This document shows positions 37,708-45,646 of a stretch of DNA of 64,000 bases, piece by piece (the stretch's first letter is position 1; each line of letters opens with the position of its first letter). A program made the translations under genes and the position numbers. The notes beneath the pieces were generated by a model. It saw nothing but the letters and a program-made list of their open reading frames with translations. It was not told the origin of the DNA and made no database searches. The stretch is from positions 454,017 through 518,016 of the forward strand of contig JAMLHC010000001.1 of assembly GCA_023957335.1 (NCBI GenBank), written 5' to 3'. The stretch is from Bacteroidota bacterium (GTDB lineage: Bacteria; Bacteroidota; Bacteroidia; NS11-12g; UBA955).

Positions 37708-39708
37708 TCAACTCAAAATATTAAATACAAGCGCACATATAATATACGCTGCTCCATACATACTGACTAATTGCATAGCCGTATATTTCAGACTTTTGGT
37801 TTCCTTATAAACAACTGCAACCGTACTTGCACATTGTAGTGCGATGGCATAAAAAAGCAATAGTGAAATTAATACAGGAAATGTGTAGATAGGCAACCCT
37901 GTTAATGGGTCTTTCTGCTTTTGGAGCATATCGCGCAAGCCACCTTCTCCTTCATCATCACCAAGTCCATAGATAGCTGACATAGTGCCAACAAATACTT
38001 CACGTGCAGCAAAAGATGTAGTGAGGGCAATTCCTATTTTCCAATCATAACCTAATGGTTTAATAGCAGGTTCAATAACTCTACCAATTCTTCCTATCCA
38101 CGATGCCTCCAACAACTCTGCATTCTGTTGCTGTTCAACAGATGTGCTGAGAATGGAACCATACTCCGCAGCATAGCGGTCTTTAATTTGTTGCATATCA
38201 TCTCCCGGACCAAAGCTCTTTAGAAAGAAAAGAATCAAGGAAACAATCAAAATCACCTTACCGGCTCCAATAAGAAACATCATACATTTTTTGTAGAGCA
38301 TATACAACAAGGGTTTCCAACGAGGAGGGCGCAATTCGGGCATTTCTAACACAAAAAGATTTTTTGTTTTGGCTTTAATAAACAATCTGAAAATCAAGGC
38401 AAACAACAATGCAGACACAAAACCCAACAAATACATCCCCATCAGCACTAATCCTCGTGTATTAAACAATCCCACATAACTATTCTCCGGCACAAGCATA
38501 GAAATCAACAAAGTATAAACCGGCAGGCGTGCAGAACAAGTCATTAGTGGTATGATAAAAATAGTAGCAAGCCTTTCCGCTTTATTTTCAATTGTTCGGG
38601 CAGCCATGATGGATGGAATAGCACAAGCAAGACCACCTGTCAATGGAATCACTGATTTGCCGCTCAACCCGAATTTTCGCATAAATCGATCAGAAATGAA
38701 GCTGATTCTGGTGATGTAGCCTGTTTCTTCTAACAATCCTATAAAAAAGAAAAGTATCACAATCTGTGGCACAAACACAACAACACCTGCCAGCCCGGCA
38801 ATCAATCCTTCAACGACTAAATCATTGAAGAACCCTGAAGGCAAAGCATCCTTAACAAAACCACCAACTTTAACAAAAATCCATTCTATGCCCTGCATGG
38901 GCACTTCTGCCAGCATGAATACTGACTGAAAAATCACAGTCATAATAGCAAGCATGAAGACAATACCCCATACCGGATGTACGAGCAAATGATCCAGTTT
39001 TTCAACCAACTGCTTTGGGTAAGGCATACGGGTTAGCGTTTCTTTGACAATCTCCGCTATCATCTTTTGTCTCGCACTCGCATCTAACATACGATTCGTG
39101 TCCACAGTTTCTCCCGAATTGCTGAGCTGAATCTGGTGCTGAACAAAGTCTTTATACGCCATCCCGGACTTGTCATAGTGAGGGTAAAACAGATTTTGAT
39201 TTGGATATACAACTTTGTGAAAAGTGTTTTTGAGTGTATCAATCCCTTCTGACCTCAATGCACTAATGGGCACAACAAGCACTCCCAATTTTTCAGACAA
39301 TGCATTTATATCTATTTCAATGCCTTTGCTTTTGGCAAGATCCTCCATATTGAGCGCCAGCATAGTAGGCAGTCCAAGGTCGGCAATTTGTGAAAAATAA
39401 AAGAGATTGCTTTCAAGCCTTGTAGCATCTGCTACAAACACAATCATGGAATTTTTTGCGTTAAGAATTTCAGTTGCTGCCACAAGCTCATCCTCTGATT
39501 TGGGAATGAGGCTATATGAGCCTGGCAAATCCACCAGCGTATATTCTTTGTTATGAACCTTGATTTTACCCGAAACCTTTTCTACCGTAGTTCCGGGAAT
39601 ATTAGTTACTTTTTGGTTGAGTCCAGCAAGAATATTAAATATGGACGTCTTACCACAGTTGGGGTTGCCTGCCAGTAATATGCTTGGGATATCCACTTCC
39701 AAAGTCAA
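37708..39708 (-). CDS. feoB: Ferrous iron transporter FeoB
   Basis: Inner-membrane Fe(II) transporter with a cytoplasmic GTPase domain. The 666-aa product shows G1 AGNPNCGKTS, G2 with NIPGTTVEK, G3 DLPGSYSL, G4 NMED and a G5-like SALRS segment. The membrane part has the gate motifs with conserved cysteine and glycine residues (PLTGGLACAIPSIMAARTI; TCSARLPVYTLLIS) and a second gate region (FAAREVFVGTMSAIYG). It is somewhat shorter than proteobacterial FeoB. It follows feoA by 5 bp. Confidence 0.97.
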   Translation of the reverse strand: MTLEVDIPSILLAGNPNCGKTSIFNILAGLNQKVTNIPGTTVEKVSGKIKVHNKEYTLVDLPGSYSLIPKSEDELVAATEILNAKNSMIVFVADATRLESNLFYFSQIADLGLPTMLALNMEDLAKSKGIEIDINALSEKLGVLVVPISALRSEGIDTLKNTFHKVVYPNQNLFYPHYDKSGMAYKDFVQHQIQLSNSGETVDTNRMLDASARQKMIAEIVKETLTRMPYPKQLVEKLDHLLVHPVWGIVFMLAIMTVIFQSVFMLAEVPMQGIEWIFVKVGGFVKDALPSGFFNDLVVEGLIAGLAGVVVFVPQIVILFFFIGLLEETGYITRISFISDRFMRKFGLSGKSVIPLTGGLACAIPSIMAARTIENKAERLATIFIIPLMTCSARLPVYTLLISMLVPENSYVGLFNTRGLVLMGMYLLGFVSALLFALIFRLFIKAKTKNLFVLEMPELRPPRWKPLLYMLYKKCMMFLIGAGKVILIVSLILFFLKSFGPGDDMQQIKDRYAAEYGSILSTSVEQQQNAELLEASWIGRIGRVIEPAIKPLGYDWKIGIALTTSFAAREVFVGTMSAIYGLGDDEGEGGLRDMLQKQKDPLTGLPIYTFPVLISLLLFYAIALQCASTVAVVYKETKSLKYTAMQLVSMYGAAYIICALVFNILS

Positions 39709-39713
39709 GCAAA

Positions 39714-39944
39714 CTAAATTTGAGGTTCAACCATAATTTGCGAAGTTTCACTCTTGCGGAGTATCAGCTTAGTGCAACTGCACTCAATAATCGCAGGACC
39801 ACCAAATGGCGCACAGCCACATACTGTAAGAGTGGTGCCCTCAACAAAACCATACTCAAGCATTTTAAGCTCAAGCGCGGGATTATTCACACATTTCAAG
39901 ATTGCTTTTTCACCTTTTCTTAAATTGCACAACGCTGTTGCCAT
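39714..39944 (-). CDS. feoA: Ferrous iron transport protein FeoA
   Basis: A 76-aa SH3-like protein that supports FeoB. The sequence shows the family order: LCNLRKGEKAILKCV, LELKMLEYGFVEGTTLTV, APFGGPAIIECSCTKLILRKSE. It is the first gene of the operon. A minus-strand TACATTTG box at 39957-39950 ends 5 bp before the ATG, so a nearly leaderless transcript is possible, although no clear -33 element is seen. Confidence 0.93.
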   Translation of the reverse strand: MATALCNLRKGEKAILKCVNNPALELKMLEYGFVEGTTLTVCGCAPFGGPAIIECSCTKLILRKSETSQIMVEPQI

Positions 39945-40091
39945 CGGTGCAAATGTACATTATTTATTATGATTTTAAATAAGCAGAAGGTAATTTTGAC
40001 ACAAATACATCCGACACTAAGTACAACAAAGGGTACACAGACTTCTGTCCGAAGATAACCGGCAAAACAAGCATTACTGTTCTATCGCCCC

Positions 40092-40595
40092 TCACTTAAA
40101 CGCCTTGAATTTAAAGCCTTCTCCGCGCCAAACTAATTGTTGTTGAATACACGCATTGGCTTTGACTTCGATGGGATATTCCCATACAAGGATTCCCAAA
40201 CCCGTGCGTAAAACAAATGTCATGGTTTGGCTTTTTTCTTTCCCTAAATCAACTGAAACACTCACAATACCGGCAGATTTGCAATCAGGGGCAGACTCCA
40301 TAGGACTGGGTGGAAATGCCAAATCAAAGAAATAAGGTATGCGTTTTTTCCCTATATAAAAGAACACCATTTCTAAACCACCCCAGTTCTTATACATAGA
40401 ATCCATCGTAGCTTGATTAAACCAAAAGTCCACTTTGCCTTTGTATATACACGTTCCGTCATCTTCATCGCAATCAGCGCAATAGTTCGCGGAATCAGGG
40501 TCGGCACAACCATATTGTGGTTTTTTGCAGGATTGAACTATAAAGAACAATCCCAACATTCCCAACATCCATCTTGTGTACATACTGATATTCAT
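40092..40595 (-). CDS. Array copy B: 167-aa cysteine-containing lipoprotein
   Basis: Predicted outer-membrane or periplasmic lipoprotein. The frame opens upstream at 40655, but the paralogues agree on the ATG at 40595, which gives a lipoprotein signal (WMLGMLGLFFIVQSC). The mature N-terminus has a cysteine cluster resembling calcium-binding-like repeats (GCADPDSANYCADCDEDDGTC), then a beta-rich domain ending QQLVWRGEGFKFKAFK. Copies at 45.1 and 50.2 kb share the two ends almost exactly but differ in the middle. It starts 1 bp after the stop of the T9SS gene upstream. The function is unknown; its constant pairing with the secreted protein suggests they work together. Confidence 0.8.
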   Translation of the reverse strand: MNISMYTRWMLGMLGLFFIVQSCKKPQYGCADPDSANYCADCDEDDGTCIYKGKVDFWFNQATMDSMYKNWGGLEMVFFYIGKKRIPYFFDLAFPPSPMESAPDCKSAGIVSVSVDLGKEKSQTMTFVLRTGLGILVWEYPIEVKANACIQQQLVWRGEGFKFKAFK

Positions 40596-40596
40596 G

Positions 40597-42294
40597 TTAG
40601 TTATAGCCTTCTTTGATGATTTTTTGGTGCCAAACTTCGCCCGTCTCCGGCTCATAGAATGAAACTACATAGACCCCGCCTGACAAGGGTATGTCAAAGT
40701 GGATGAAGCCACTACGCGAAGGGCTGCCGTAGTACAGTTCTCTGCCGGTCATATCTGTGAGACGGATATGCCATTGCTGCATCTCTTCCTGCACCACCAA
40801 ATCACCCGACCCGTCAAACCATGCGCTTGCGGGCGGATCAGATGCAGTGTATGCATAAGGATTATAACCGAATGCCCAACCCCAGTGGTTGATGTGGTAT
40901 AAACGATAATAGTAATAAAATTGTGAATCGTTAAAAACCTCTAGCCTTATCAAATAAACCAAACCGCCCTCTCGGGTCTTAAAATATCTAAACTTGTTTT
41001 TGTAGTAAAAAATATCGCGACAAAAACGGTAGATTGACACAGCTGGCACTGTTGCTGTTACATCTTAAAAAAAAAAATGAAATGATTTTTCCCATACTTT
41101 ATTTCCTACGCTATCTAAGTAAACATACTTGACCTTATTTTTATCATAAGGTTTCTCATAACCTTCGAAAACTACACCTGTTTGACCAAGATTATTTGGT
41201 ATTATCATAAACAAATCATCATAATAATAGCCATATTCTAAGAACGACAAACTGTCTAACTTCTCAAAATTACCGGATTTATCATAAATTATGTAATAAA
41301 ATCTTTTCGGGCTGTTTGTTTCTACCGTAGCTAACAATCTGTCGGCAGCACCTTTGGACAGCCAAGGGGCAGGGGTTTTGCCCTTGGGGATAGCAGTAAA
41401 ATCAGGAAATTCAAATTCTTGAGGGTAAAAACCCTTGTTGGCAAATTCATTCAGTGAGGGCAACAGAGGTTTGCGTTCCACTATCCTGCCCAGAGAATCC
41501 AACAAGAAAAAATAATAATTGGCTGATGTTACTTGTGTATTTGGCTTGTAAACCAATCCATAAGCCAAGAACTTATGATGTACAGAATTCGTTTGAAACA
41601 AACCGCGGATGAGAATAGTAGAATCGGTATAGGCTCTGTCATAGTAACTATAAACGCGCTCGCCTGTAAACTTATTAAAGACCTGAAAACTGTAATAGTA
41701 GTTATCTGCCAACGCTCCAGAATCCATAGAATATCGGGGATTCAGGGGAACGTGTGTCGCATAATAGATATTTGCGTTATCTATAATTACACGGTTCATA
41801 GTACCCCATATGGGCGCATCTGTGTTATATAATTGTTCTGAAGCACAATAACATGTGTCAAATAACAACGTTCCGTCAAGACTCAAATGTGCATAATAGG
41901 GTTGTTCTCCATTAGGATAATAAAAGCCAAACAGATACACTCCATCTTTGTCTTCAAACACTTGAATAAATCTGGTGTAAATGGCAACATTCACATTGTC
42001 ATATATGCTGTCTATGTGCGTAATCGCTTCTATTTCAAATATGCTATATTGCCATTGCAATTTTCCAAAACGGTCAATTTTATATAGGTAATAATTCGTT
42101 AGAAAATAAAAACCCCCATCCTGAGATTCAATCAAGTCCATGCAAGTGGCACCCAAGAAATCATCCATACTGTCCGACTCAAACGAGAGTGTCTGTGTCG
42201 CCTGCTGCGCAACACTATCGAGGGAACTGAAAGTCAAAAAACTCAGCACCGCAATCTTAGTCAGTTTTAACCAACTTCTGCATGTATATTTCAT
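40597..42294 (-). pseudogene. Array copy B: T9SS-sorted protein interrupted by an in-frame TAA
   Basis: The reading frame from ATG 42294 to the stop at 40597 has 566 codons, exactly the length of copy D, but one codon (41065-41067) is TAA. In copy D the equivalent codon is AAA (Lys). The change sits at the edge of an A/T homopolymer: the run is nine bases in D and eleven here, through one substitution on each side, so there is no frameshift. The 409-aa product made before the stop keeps the signal peptide and the propeller-like repeats (DGGFYFLTNYYLYKIDRFGKLQW, KDGVYLFGFYY) but lacks the C-terminal sorting domain, so it could not be anchored or exported by T9SS. A GTG at 41049 could restart but would lack a signal peptide. 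Confidence 0.85.
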
Positions 42295-42447
42295 GGGTAT
42301 GTAAGTTTTCTATTTGCAACAGATATACTCCGTTGGCAAGCATGTTCAAAGGTAGCGTAATATGTTGACTCCCCAAAGGCAATTTTTCGCTTGCCAACAC
42401 ACGACCGGAAAGGTCGGTAATCCTAAGTCGGCAAGGATATTCGCCTT
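42257..42447 (-). pseudogene. 3' remnant of a beta-helix/T9SS gene (copy B upstream partner)
   Basis: The minus strand reads GEYPCRLRITDLSGRVLAS, continues through PLNMLANGVYLLQIEN and ends in HTHEIYMQKLVKTD-stop, nearly identical to the end of the 1,536-aa protein at 52317. Its stop overlaps the start of copy B by 38 bp, the same overlap as in the intact copy A arrangement. Homology ends precisely where the MITE-like element at 42448 begins. Confidence 0.85.
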
Positions 42448-42647
42448 TTTATAGCCGTGGTTGGTGTTGTTACCAACCACACAAATTAATGGCAAAGAGG
42501 GATTTTTCTTAAATACACCGCACAGAAAGTCAAGTTTAATATTCCGATTACAAAACAAGAGTTATTAAGAAATTTTCAAAGCACTCAAATAGATATTTGT
42601 TGGAAGATTATTGGAGTGGTTGGTAACAACACCAACCGCGGCTGAAA
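42448..42647. mobile_element. MITE-like element, copy 1 (200 bp)
   Basis: A non-coding 200-bp unit bounded by TTTATAGCCGTGGTTGG on the left and the near-complement ending CCGCGGCTGAAA on the right, giving terminal inverted repeats of about 27 bp. Each end also folds on itself (TTGGT/ACCAA hairpin). A second copy in the same orientation lies at 44132-44330, about 94% identical by eye. The left end abuts a truncated gene. No transposase is encoded, so it would need one in trans. Confidence 0.75.
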
Positions 42648-42785
42648 GCTTCAATATCCTGCTCAACAAGTTCCTCAAAGAACTTGTCCTTTATTTTTGG
42701 GTTTCGAAAAGCTATTTTAAAGCGTTTTACAACACTTTCTTTTCCCAAAAATGGAATTCATCTTCTAAAATAAATCTTTTTTTAA
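42648..42785 (-). pseudogene. Possible decayed coding fragment
   Basis: On the minus strand two short stretches read like protein: RFILEDEFHFWEKKVL followed by stops, then in another frame LFRNPKIKDKFFEELVEQ leading into DIEAFSRG at the MITE edge. Together they look like one frame broken by nonsense changes and a frameshift. I do not recognise the parent family. This could be chance; the evidence is amino-acid texture only. Confidence 0.25.
42666..42698 (+). terminator. Hairpin with T-rich tail
   Basis: ACAAGTTC and GAACTTGT form an 8-bp stem around CTCAAA, followed by CCTTTATTTTT. It resembles a weak intrinsic terminator on the plus strand, upstream of the RhuM-Fic gene. The rest of the gap 42699-42913 shows no other clear structure apart from a short CTGCC/GGCAG hairpin near 42856-42868. 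Confidence 0.35.
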
Positions 42786-42913
42786 GTGTCTGTAATTAGA
42801 GTTATTTGCGTAGTCTTGCGAAAGAATCAATGAGAAAATAAAGTTATAAGACGGACTGCCGTTGGCAGAGAGCAGTTCTCCACACTACATTTTAATTTCA
42901 CTATATTTGAAAA

Positions 42914-43882
42914 GTGAATGCAATTGAACTCTATAAATCTTCTAATGGTGAAACTCAAATCGAAGTTCGGTTTGAAAATGAAACTGTTTGGTTATCGTTA
43001 AACCAAATCGCTGAACTTTTTGGTCGTGATAAATCAGTAATTTCTAGACACTTAAAAAATATTTACAAGGAATCTGAGCTTGATTATAGTTCAACTGTTG
43101 CAAAAAATGCAACAGTTCAGACCGAAGGAAAAAGAAATATAACCAGAGAAATAGATTATTATAATTTAGATGCAATCATCTCTGTTGGCTATCGCGTAAA
43201 CTCAAAACAAGGAACTCAATTCAGAATTTGGGCAACAAATCGATTAAAGGAATACTTAATTAAAGGATATTCAGTCAACCAAAAAAGGTTGCAAGAACTC
43301 AATCAAATTGTTCAAATTATTGCTCAATCCGAAAATAATACGAATCAAATCTCGGAAACAAAAGGGCTTTTCAATATCCTGACAAAATATGCAAAAAGTT
43401 TTATCTTACTCAATCAATTCGACAGCAATGCAATCGAGTTGAGAAATCTTGAAGAAAATATAACATACGAGATTGATTATAACGAAGCCGTCATTTCAAT
43501 TAACGAACTGAAAAAACAATTAATTCAACAAAAGGAAGCAACAGAACTATTTGGGAATCAAAAAGATCAAAGTTTTGAAGGAATTCTAAAATCTGTCACC
43601 CAAACCTTTGATGGCAATTATCTCTACCCAACGATTGAAGAACAAGCGGCAAACTTACTCTATTTCATCATTAAAGATCACCCATTTTCAGATGGTAATA
43701 AAAGAATTGGTGCATTTATTTTCGTGTGGTTTCTTGAAAAAAACAAACACCATCTGAACAACAATGGAGAAAATAAAATTAATGACAATGCTCTTATTGC
43801 ACTAGCTCTTTTAGTTGCTCAAAGTAACCCGAATGAAAAAGAATTAATGATAAAATTAATCTGTAATCTAATAATCACATAA
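42914..43882 (+). CDS. RhuM - Fic/Doc fusion protein
   Basis: A 322-aa cytoplasmic protein. Residues 1 to about 115 are a RhuM-type domain (EVRFENETVWLSLNQIAELF, DKSVISRHLKNI, YYNLDAIISVGYRV), and residues about 215-322 a Fic/Doc domain with the active-site motif HPFSDGNKRIG at H256. The lysine in GNKR, instead of the glycine of GNGR, is the Doc variant, and Doc phosphorylates EF-Tu rather than adding AMP; whether that holds here is inference. The start is a GTG; a TATATTTG box ends 4 bp before it, but no -33 partner is clear. The gene lies between two direct MITE copies, is opposite in strand to the array genes, and is followed within 10 bp by a large imperfect palindrome. No separate antitoxin is adjacent. 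Confidence 0.9.
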   Translation: MNAIELYKSSNGETQIEVRFENETVWLSLNQIAELFGRDKSVISRHLKNIYKESELDYSSTVAKNATVQTEGKRNITREIDYYNLDAIISVGYRVNSKQGTQFRIWATNRLKEYLIKGYSVNQKRLQELNQIVQIIAQSENNTNQISETKGLFNILTKYAKSFILLNQFDSNAIELRNLEENITYEIDYNEAVISINELKKQLIQQKEATELFGNQKDQSFEGILKSVTQTFDGNYLYPTIEEQAANLLYFIIKDHPFSDGNKRIGAFIFVWFLEKNKHHLNNNGENKINDNALIALALLVAQSNPNEKELMIKLICNLIIT

Positions 43883-43892
43883 TTCTGCCTTC

Positions 43893-44027
43893 TGCTAACG
43901 GGCAGTTTGGCAAGAGAGCGGAGGAGTTTCTCCGTTTGAAATATTTTAGAATATTTGAAGTGCAGTCCTCGCAAGGAAATATGTGACAATAGTCCGCTCC
44001 CTTGCCAAGCTGCAAAAACGTTATGTG
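43893..44027. repeat. Imperfect 135-bp palindrome downstream of RhuM-Fic (attC-like shape)
   Basis: The ends pair in blocks: TAACG with CGTTA, GCAG with CTGC, TTGGCAAG with CTTGCCAA, AGCGGA with TCCGCT, separated by small mismatches, around a central variable part with its own hairpin (GGAG/CTCC). This spaced-block hairpin starting 10 bp after a stop codon resembles integron attC sites in layout and length, but the right-hand box (GTTATGT) is not a perfect match to the attC consensus. Confidence 0.55.
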
Positions 44028-44064
44028 TCATATTTCAAAAAAGATTTGAGAAATAAAAACAGTC

Positions 44065-44090
44065 AACAGTTTCAGCATAACGAAACTGTT
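44065..44090. repeat. Perfect 9-bp inverted repeat
   Basis: AACAGTTTC and GAAACTGTT separated by 8 nt, in the spacer between the palindrome and the second MITE copy. No T run follows, so a terminator is unlikely. The remainder of this gap (44028-44131) shows nothing else. Confidence 0.5.
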
Positions 44091-44131
44091 ATTATCCTTG
44101 TTCCATTGAATAAATTAAGGGATGAGCAAAC

Positions 44132-44330
44132 TTTATAGCCGTGGTTGGTGTTGTCACCAACCACACAAATTAATGGCAAAGAGGGATTTTCTTTAATACA
44201 CCGCACAGAAAGTCAAGTTTAATATTCCGATTACAAAACCAGAGTTATTAAGTAATTTTCAAAGTACTCAAATAGATATTTGTTGGAAGATATTTGGAGT
44301 GGTTGGCGACAACACCAAGCACGGCTGAAA
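44132..44330. mobile_element. MITE-like element, copy 2 (199 bp)
   Basis: The same element as at 42448, in the same orientation and with the same ends (TTTATAGCCGTGG to CGGCTGAAA). Relative to copy 1, a T-to-C change in the left terminal repeat is matched by a complementary A-to-G change in the right repeat, so the inverted pairing is kept. It lies about 60 bp upstream of the promoter of the first toxin-antitoxin pair. Confidence 0.75.
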
Positions 44331-44391
44331 TTATACAAACGTCCTGAAATAATAATCTAACTTTTAAAAGCAAATGAAAGAAGAAATATCA

Positions 44392-44423
44392 TTTGGAATT
44401 TGTTGTCTAAATAGTTAACTTTG
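44392..44423 (+). promoter_or_regulatory. Promoter of toxin-antitoxin pair 1
   Basis: TTTG at 44392-44395, a 20-bp spacer and TAACTTTG at 44416-44423, an excellent Bacteroidota -33/-7 match. The -7 box ends 4 bp before the GTG start at 44428, which predicts a leaderless toxin mRNA. Two TTTGTTG direct repeats (44399 and 44420) straddle the -7 region and could be an operator. Confidence 0.65.
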
Positions 44424-44427
44424 TTGC

Positions 44428-44769
44428 GTGAAACTTATTAGACAAGTTATCGCATATAAGAGTTACTTTTTGGACTTTTATGAAGACCAAACGGACGAAG
44501 TGCAACGAAAAATAGAATGGACTTTGAACCTTTTGAGAATAATTGACAGAGTTCCTAAAAAGTTTTTTGAGCACATAACAGGAACGGACGGACTTTTCGA
44601 AATTCGTGTAGAATTGGGCAGTAATATTTATAGAATTTTTGCCTTTTTCGACAAAGGAAATTTGATTGTTTTGGGAAACGGCTTTCAGAAGAAAACTCAA
44701 AAAACACCAAAAAACGAAATTGAAAAAGCATTAAAAATAAAAGCAGAATATGAAAAAGAAAGAAAGTAA
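44428..44769 (+). CDS. Type II toxin, RelE/HigB superfamily (Gp49-like)
   Basis: A 113-aa protein with the RelE-like ribonuclease fold. Recognisable parts are [42 protein letters not shown] and the typical C-terminal [20 protein letters not shown]. Toxins of this family cleave mRNA on the ribosome. The start is a GTG. The gene overlaps the antitoxin by 20 bp and comes first, the higBA order. It lies on the plus strand within the minus-strand array, so it is an insertion. Confidence 0.9.
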   Translation: MKLIRQVIAYKSYFLDFYEDQTDEVQRKIEWTLNLLRIIDRVPKKFFEHITGTDGLFEIRVELGSNIYRIFAFFDKGNLIVLGNGFQKKTQKTPKNEIEKALKIKAEYEKERK

Positions 44770-45055
44770 CATAACAACTCTTGACGAAATCCTTGACAGC
44801 AAATACGGCAAAAGAGGCGCAACAAAAAGAGAGCAATGGGAACAAGAGTTTGAGGCGTTCCAACTTGGCGTTTTACTTGAAGAAGCAAGAGTTAAACTTG
44901 GCATGACCCAAGAAGAACTTGCTGCAAAGTGCGGAACAAACAAATCCTACATTTCACGCATTGAAAACAATGCGAGTGATATAAGGTTATCAACCCTTAT
45001 GAAAATCATCAGGACAGGTTTTGGCGGACATTTAAAATTGACCTTGAAACTCTAA
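44750..45055 (+). CDS. XRE-family antitoxin of pair 1
   Basis: A 101-aa DNA-binding protein. The N-terminal 40 residues are charged and probably bind the toxin. The helix-turn-helix lies near residues 47-80 ([29 protein letters not shown]), and the tail [16 protein letters not shown] completes it. It would neutralise the Gp49-like toxin and repress the shared promoter. The last 28 bp of this gene and the 85 bp after it recur at 50042-50157, which links this insertion to the duplication history of the array. Confidence 0.9.
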   Translation: MKKKESNITTLDEILDSKYGKRGATKREQWEQEFEAFQLGVLLEEARVKLGMTQEELAAKCGTNKSYISRIENNASDIRLSTLMKIIRTGFGGHLKLTLKL

Positions 45056-45141
45056 AAGAAAAAAAACTAACTGCCAATACACGGAACGATATGAACTGTC
45101 CATACGGCTGCTTTCAATCAGATAAAAAGTTCTATCGCCCC

Positions 45142-45645
45142 TCACTTAAACGCCTTGAACTTAAAGCCTTCTCCGCGCCAAACTAATTGTTGTTGAATAC
45201 AAGCATTGGCTTTGACTTCGATGGGATATTCCCATACTAATTGTCCTATAAACTGACGGATGCTAAAAGTAACCATCTTACTTTTAGTTGTGCCTAAATC
45301 AATCGTGATACTGACTATACCATCACCTTTGCAATCAGGGGCTTGTTCCATTGTAGATATAGGCATTTCTAAATCAATGTTTTGTGTAACGATTTTTTTA
45401 TTGACATAAAAACTCAGTAGATCCATTGGCTCCATGTGTTTGTTAATGGAATCCATCGTAGCTTGGTTAAACCAAAAGTCCACTTTGCCTTTGTATATAC
45501 ACGTTCCGTCATCTTCATCGCAATCAGCGCAATAGTTGGCGGAATCAGGGTCGGTACAACCATATTGTGGTTTTTTGCAGGATTGAACTATAAAGAACAA
45601 TCCCAACATTCCCAACATCCATCTTGTGTGCATACCGATATTCAT
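45142..45645 (-). CDS. Array copy C: 167-aa cysteine-containing lipoprotein
   Basis: Paralogue of the lipoproteins at 40.1 and 50.2 kb, with the same signal (WMLGMLGLFFIVQSC), cysteine cluster and C-terminal QQLVWRGEGFKFKAFK. The start at 45645 is set by comparison with those copies; the frame itself is open further up. The central third (LSFYVNKKIVTQNIDLEMPI, IRQFIGQLVWEYPIEV) is clearly different from copies A and B. It begins 1 bp after the stop of the T9SS gene. Confidence 0.8.
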   Translation of the reverse strand: MNIGMHTRWMLGMLGLFFIVQSCKKPQYGCTDPDSANYCADCDEDDGTCIYKGKVDFWFNQATMDSINKHMEPMDLLSFYVNKKIVTQNIDLEMPISTMEQAPDCKGDGIVSITIDLGTTKSKMVTFSIRQFIGQLVWEYPIEVKANACIQQQLVWRGEGFKFKAFK

Positions 45646-45646
45646 A

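Noticed and set aside
40597..41049. A separate 150-aa gene starting at GTG 41049
   Set aside because: It is in the same frame as the upstream 409-codon segment and aligns end to end with the second part of copy D. One nonsense codon in a single gene explains both pieces.
43883..44131. Rho-independent terminator for RhuM-Fic
   Set aside because: The large palindrome and the 9-bp inverted repeat lack a following T run, and the palindrome is far longer than a terminator stem.
42448..44330. A complete insertion sequence with transposase
   Set aside because: The only gene between the two 200-bp copies is RhuM-Fic; no transposase or recombinase motif is present.
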